Shown: positions 62,196-64,000 of the stretch, in pieces
How the letters are laid out: every line of letters begins with the position of its first letter
Numbering within the stretch: the stretch's first letter is position 1
Translations under genes and position numbers: made by a program
Notes under the pieces: generated by a model
The model's input: only the letters and a program-made list of their open reading frames with translations
Databases searched by the model: none
Told to the model about the DNA's origin: nothing
Source: JAQWRV01 sp045564915
Lineage (GTDB): Bacteria > Pseudomonadota > Alphaproteobacteria > Rhodospirillales > Rhodospirillaceae
Length of the DNA: 64,000 nt
Assembly: GCA_045564915.1 (NCBI GenBank)
Contig: JBJLGL010000001.1
Coordinates: 434,001-498,000, forward strand
Reading direction: 5' to 3'

Positions 62196-63193
62196 ACAAC
62201 GCCGGCTTTAAGAATATCATGCATCCGACAAATACCAACCGGCTTTCCGTGCTCAACCGCAAATAGGCTGGTTACCTTCCATTCATTCATTAGTCGGAGT
62301 GCTTCAGCAGCCAAAATATGAGGGTTTGTAACCTTTGGGTGCTTCGTCATAACATCACAAGTCTTCATAGTAAAAAGGCTGTCCGACATATGCCGCCGTA
62401 GATCACCATCAGTTACAATTCCAATCAAATCACCTGACACGTCCACTACCCCGACAATACCAAATGTCTTGTTGGTCATGGTGAGTATAGTTTCACTCAT
62501 AGGGGTATCAGGGCATGCAATAGGGATCTCTTCTCCTACATGCATAATGTCAGAAACCTTATACAAACTTTTGCCCAGCTTGCCTCCTGGATGAAATACC
62601 CTGTAATCATCTACCGTAAATCCTCGGCGTTCTAAGAGCGCGACAGCAATGGCATCACCGAGAGAGATCATCATAGTGGTTGAGGTGGTAGGTGCGAGCC
62701 CATGCGGGCAGGCTTCACCGACATCCGGGAGACACAAAACGATGTCAGAAGAATCAGCCAAAGTAGAGTCAGCTTTCTTAGTAATTGCAATTAAGGGAAT
62801 GCCAAACCGTTTCGTGTAAGAAACAAGGTCTGAAAGTTCAGGCGTTTCGCCACTATTTGATAATGCAATAACAACATCCGTCTCGGCAATCATTCCAAGA
62901 TCACCATGACTGGCCTCGCCGGGATGAACAAAAAAGGCTGGCGTGCCAGTCGAGGCTAAAGTGGCTGCTATTTTCGATCCAATGTGTCCACTTTTACCCA
63001 TGCCAGAGACAATAACTCGCCCCTCAAGAGAGGCAATAAGGTTAATAGAGCGTGTAAAGGACTCTCCCAACTCTGCAGACAAAGTCTCTAAGCCAACCTT
63101 AGCTTGGTCGATAACCCTTCTCGCAGCACTCAAGTCAAGTAGTGCTGCATCAATCTTATTATTCGGTTCTGCGGTTTCGGATGAAGAAGACAT
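62192..63193 (-). CDS. kdsD: Arabinose-5-phosphate isomerase (KpsF/GutQ family)
   Basis: KdsD converts ribulose-5-phosphate to arabinose-5-phosphate for Kdo, the inner-core LPS sugar. The SIS domain has VSGMGKSGHIGSKIAATLASTGTPAFFVHPGEASHGDLGM and ALSNSGETPEL. Two CBS domains follow (ISLGD..., DIMHVGEEIPIACP and DVMTKHPKVTN). Length is 333 residues. It overlaps lptC by 4 bases, so the whole kdsD-lptC-lptA unit is coupled. It makes clear that this bacterium produces LPS as well as, probably, sphingolipid. Confidence 0.96.
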   Translation of the reverse strand: MSSSSETAEPNNKIDAALLDLSAARRVIDQAKVGLETLSAELGESFTRSINLIASLEGRVIVSGMGKSGHIGSKIAATLASTGTPAFFVHPGEASHGDLGMIAETDVVIALSNSGETPELSDLVSYTKRFGIPLIAITKKADSTLADSSDIVLCLPDVGEACPHGLAPTTSTTMMISLGDAIAVALLERRGFTVDDYRVFHPGGKLGKSLYKVSDIMHVGEEIPIACPDTPMSETILTMTNKTFGIVGVVDVSGDLIGIVTDGDLRRHMSDSLFTMKTCDVMTKHPKVTNPHILAAEALRLMNEWKVTSLFAVEHGKPVGICRMHDILKAGVV

Positions 63194-63430
63194 GAGGAAT
63201 CCGATCTTAAATGCATTGGCAAAACGGTCTCAATTTAGACCCAGTATTATCTAACTTCTGACAACCAAGCTGATGCTTGGGATGTGGGGTTTAAGTGCGT
63301 CCTTGTCAAAGGGCCCTATCTAAGTTGCGCTTGTCATGGCTACGCTCAGAGTATGGCGACTCGTTAGAATCTGGTCAACGCAAAGGCAAAAGCATAGAAG
63401 TCCAGCCATTGCTAGAAGCATATGTTGGCC

Positions 63431-64000
63431 CTAGTGAGAAAAAATATCCTCTTCTGGCCAGCCAGCCACATCAAGGGCAGCACGGTCTGGCAGAAATCGG
63501 AAACAGGCTTCGGCCAACTCACGACGGCCGTCTCTTTCGAGCAAACAGTCCATTTTCTCTTTAAGACGGTGCAGATACAGGACGTCTGCAGCGGCATATT
63601 CAACCTGTTCTTTGGTCAATTTTTCTGCGGCCCAATCTGATGTCTGCTGCTGTTTAGAAATTTCTACACCGAGATATTCTCGACATAGGTCTTTCAAGCC
63701 GTGACGATCCGTGTTCGTCCTGCACAGGCGTGAGACTGTTCGAGTGCAATAGACTGGCCCACCGCGAACTCCCAAATTCTTCTGAATCATAGCAAGATCA
63801 AATCTCGCAAAATGGTATATCTTGAGTAGCCTCTGGTCTGACAACACTGCTTTTAAATGCGGCGCATCATAAGGCGGCGATACCTGAACAATATGACTGT
63901 CGCCTTCGCCATCTGAAAGTTGGACGACACAAAGCCGGTCGCGGGTTATACACAGACCCATGGTCTCAGTATCAACAGCTACTGCATCTGAAAAAGAAAC
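63431..64000 (-). CDS. Ribonuclease D-type 3'-5' exonuclease, N-terminal residues beyond window end
   Basis: This is a DEDD-family exonuclease that trims RNA 3' ends. The frame is open to base 64000, so the ATG at 63961 is internal: before it come SDAVAVDTETMG, whose DTE is exonuclease motif I. Motif II is in IYHFARFDLAMI and motif III is EQVEYAAADVLYLHRL (YxxxD). About 189 residues are visible, and it looks like a short form without an HRDC domain (family members of about 200 residues are common in Alphaproteobacteria). It lies upstream of kdsD, with a 237-base gap without genes. Confidence 0.88.
   Translation of the reverse strand, partial: VSFSDAVAVDTETMGLCITRDRLCVVQLSDGEGDSHIVQVSPPYDAPHLKAVLSDQRLLKIYHFARFDLAMIQKNLGVRGGPVYCTRTVSRLCRTNTDRHGLKDLCREYLGVEISKQQQTSDWAAEKLTKEQVEYAAADVLYLHRLKEKMDCLLERDGRRELAEACFRFLPDRAALDVAGWPEEDIFSH

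Noticed and set aside
63295..63564. Plus-strand frame over the RNase D 3' end
   Set aside because: It is antisense to the conserved exonuclease and has no recognisable domain.

Overview
The window looks like a chromosomal segment of a Gram-negative alphaproteobacterium, probably a free-living, Rhodospirillales-like or marine lineage. The gene order supports this: addA-trxA next to folC-accD-trpA-trpB-trpF-pyrF-lapA-ihfB-rpsA-cmk-aroA, a FYDLN-acid (TIGR02300) gene beside tRNA-Ala(GGC), and RNase D-kdsD-lptC-lptA-lptB-rpoN-ptsN at the right end. I see no phage genes, transposases or CRISPR arrays. G+C content looks even, close to half by eye. The species cannot be named from sequence alone.

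Layout. 0-4.5 kb (+): the 3' part of addA, a Rieske oxygenase, trxA and a methyltransferase. 4.5-15.4 kb (-): a long housekeeping run for folate, fatty-acid, tryptophan, pyrimidine and shikimate synthesis with rpsA and ihfB. 15.6-16.3 kb: the zinc-ribbon acidic protein and tRNA-Ala. 16.4-21.3 kb (-): a cobalamin riboswitch followed by btuB-btuF-btuC-btuD, a complete vitamin B12 uptake route. 21.4-34 kb: an accessory metabolic stretch holding a threonine dehydratase-like enzyme, an enoyl reductase-like MDR, a secreted VOC protein, a BisC-type molybdoenzyme, a membrane protein, two alpha/beta-hydrolase-fold proteins, an orphan TRAP binding protein, a GST, an MFS carrier and a methyltransferase.

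34.0-44.8 kb is the most interesting part. It holds what looks like a complete bacterial sphingolipid locus. The five genes for ceramide synthesis are all recognisable: serine palmitoyltransferase, a dedicated acyl carrier protein, a CerR-type reductase, a fatty acyl-AMP ligase and a GNAT-like ceramide synthase candidate. With them are a four-histidine-box hydroxylase, a lipid (ceramide) kinase-like protein, a nucleotidyltransferase-like protein and an LptF/LptG-type permease pair. The simplest reading is one locus that builds, hydroxylates, phosphorylates and possibly exports an anionic sphingolipid.

45-57 kb holds a bufferin operon (bufA1-bufB-bufC; a periplasmic metal-binding RiPP with its MNIO enzyme), a fatty acyl-CoA ligase, an Lrp/AsnC regulator divergent from a large transketolase/E1-like enzyme, and an FAD oxidoreductase, two-domain VOC protein and AbrB-duplication membrane protein. 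57.5-64 kb returns to core envelope genes: ptsN, rpoN, lptB, lptA, lptC, kdsD and a cut-off RNase D gene.

Points to re-examine are the LptFG pair inside the sphingolipid locus, a 20-bp perfect inverted repeat just behind lptG, three alpha/beta-hydrolase-fold proteins that each break the catalytic triad differently, hairpins that enclose or sit close to stop codons, and an LptA with a possible lipobox.
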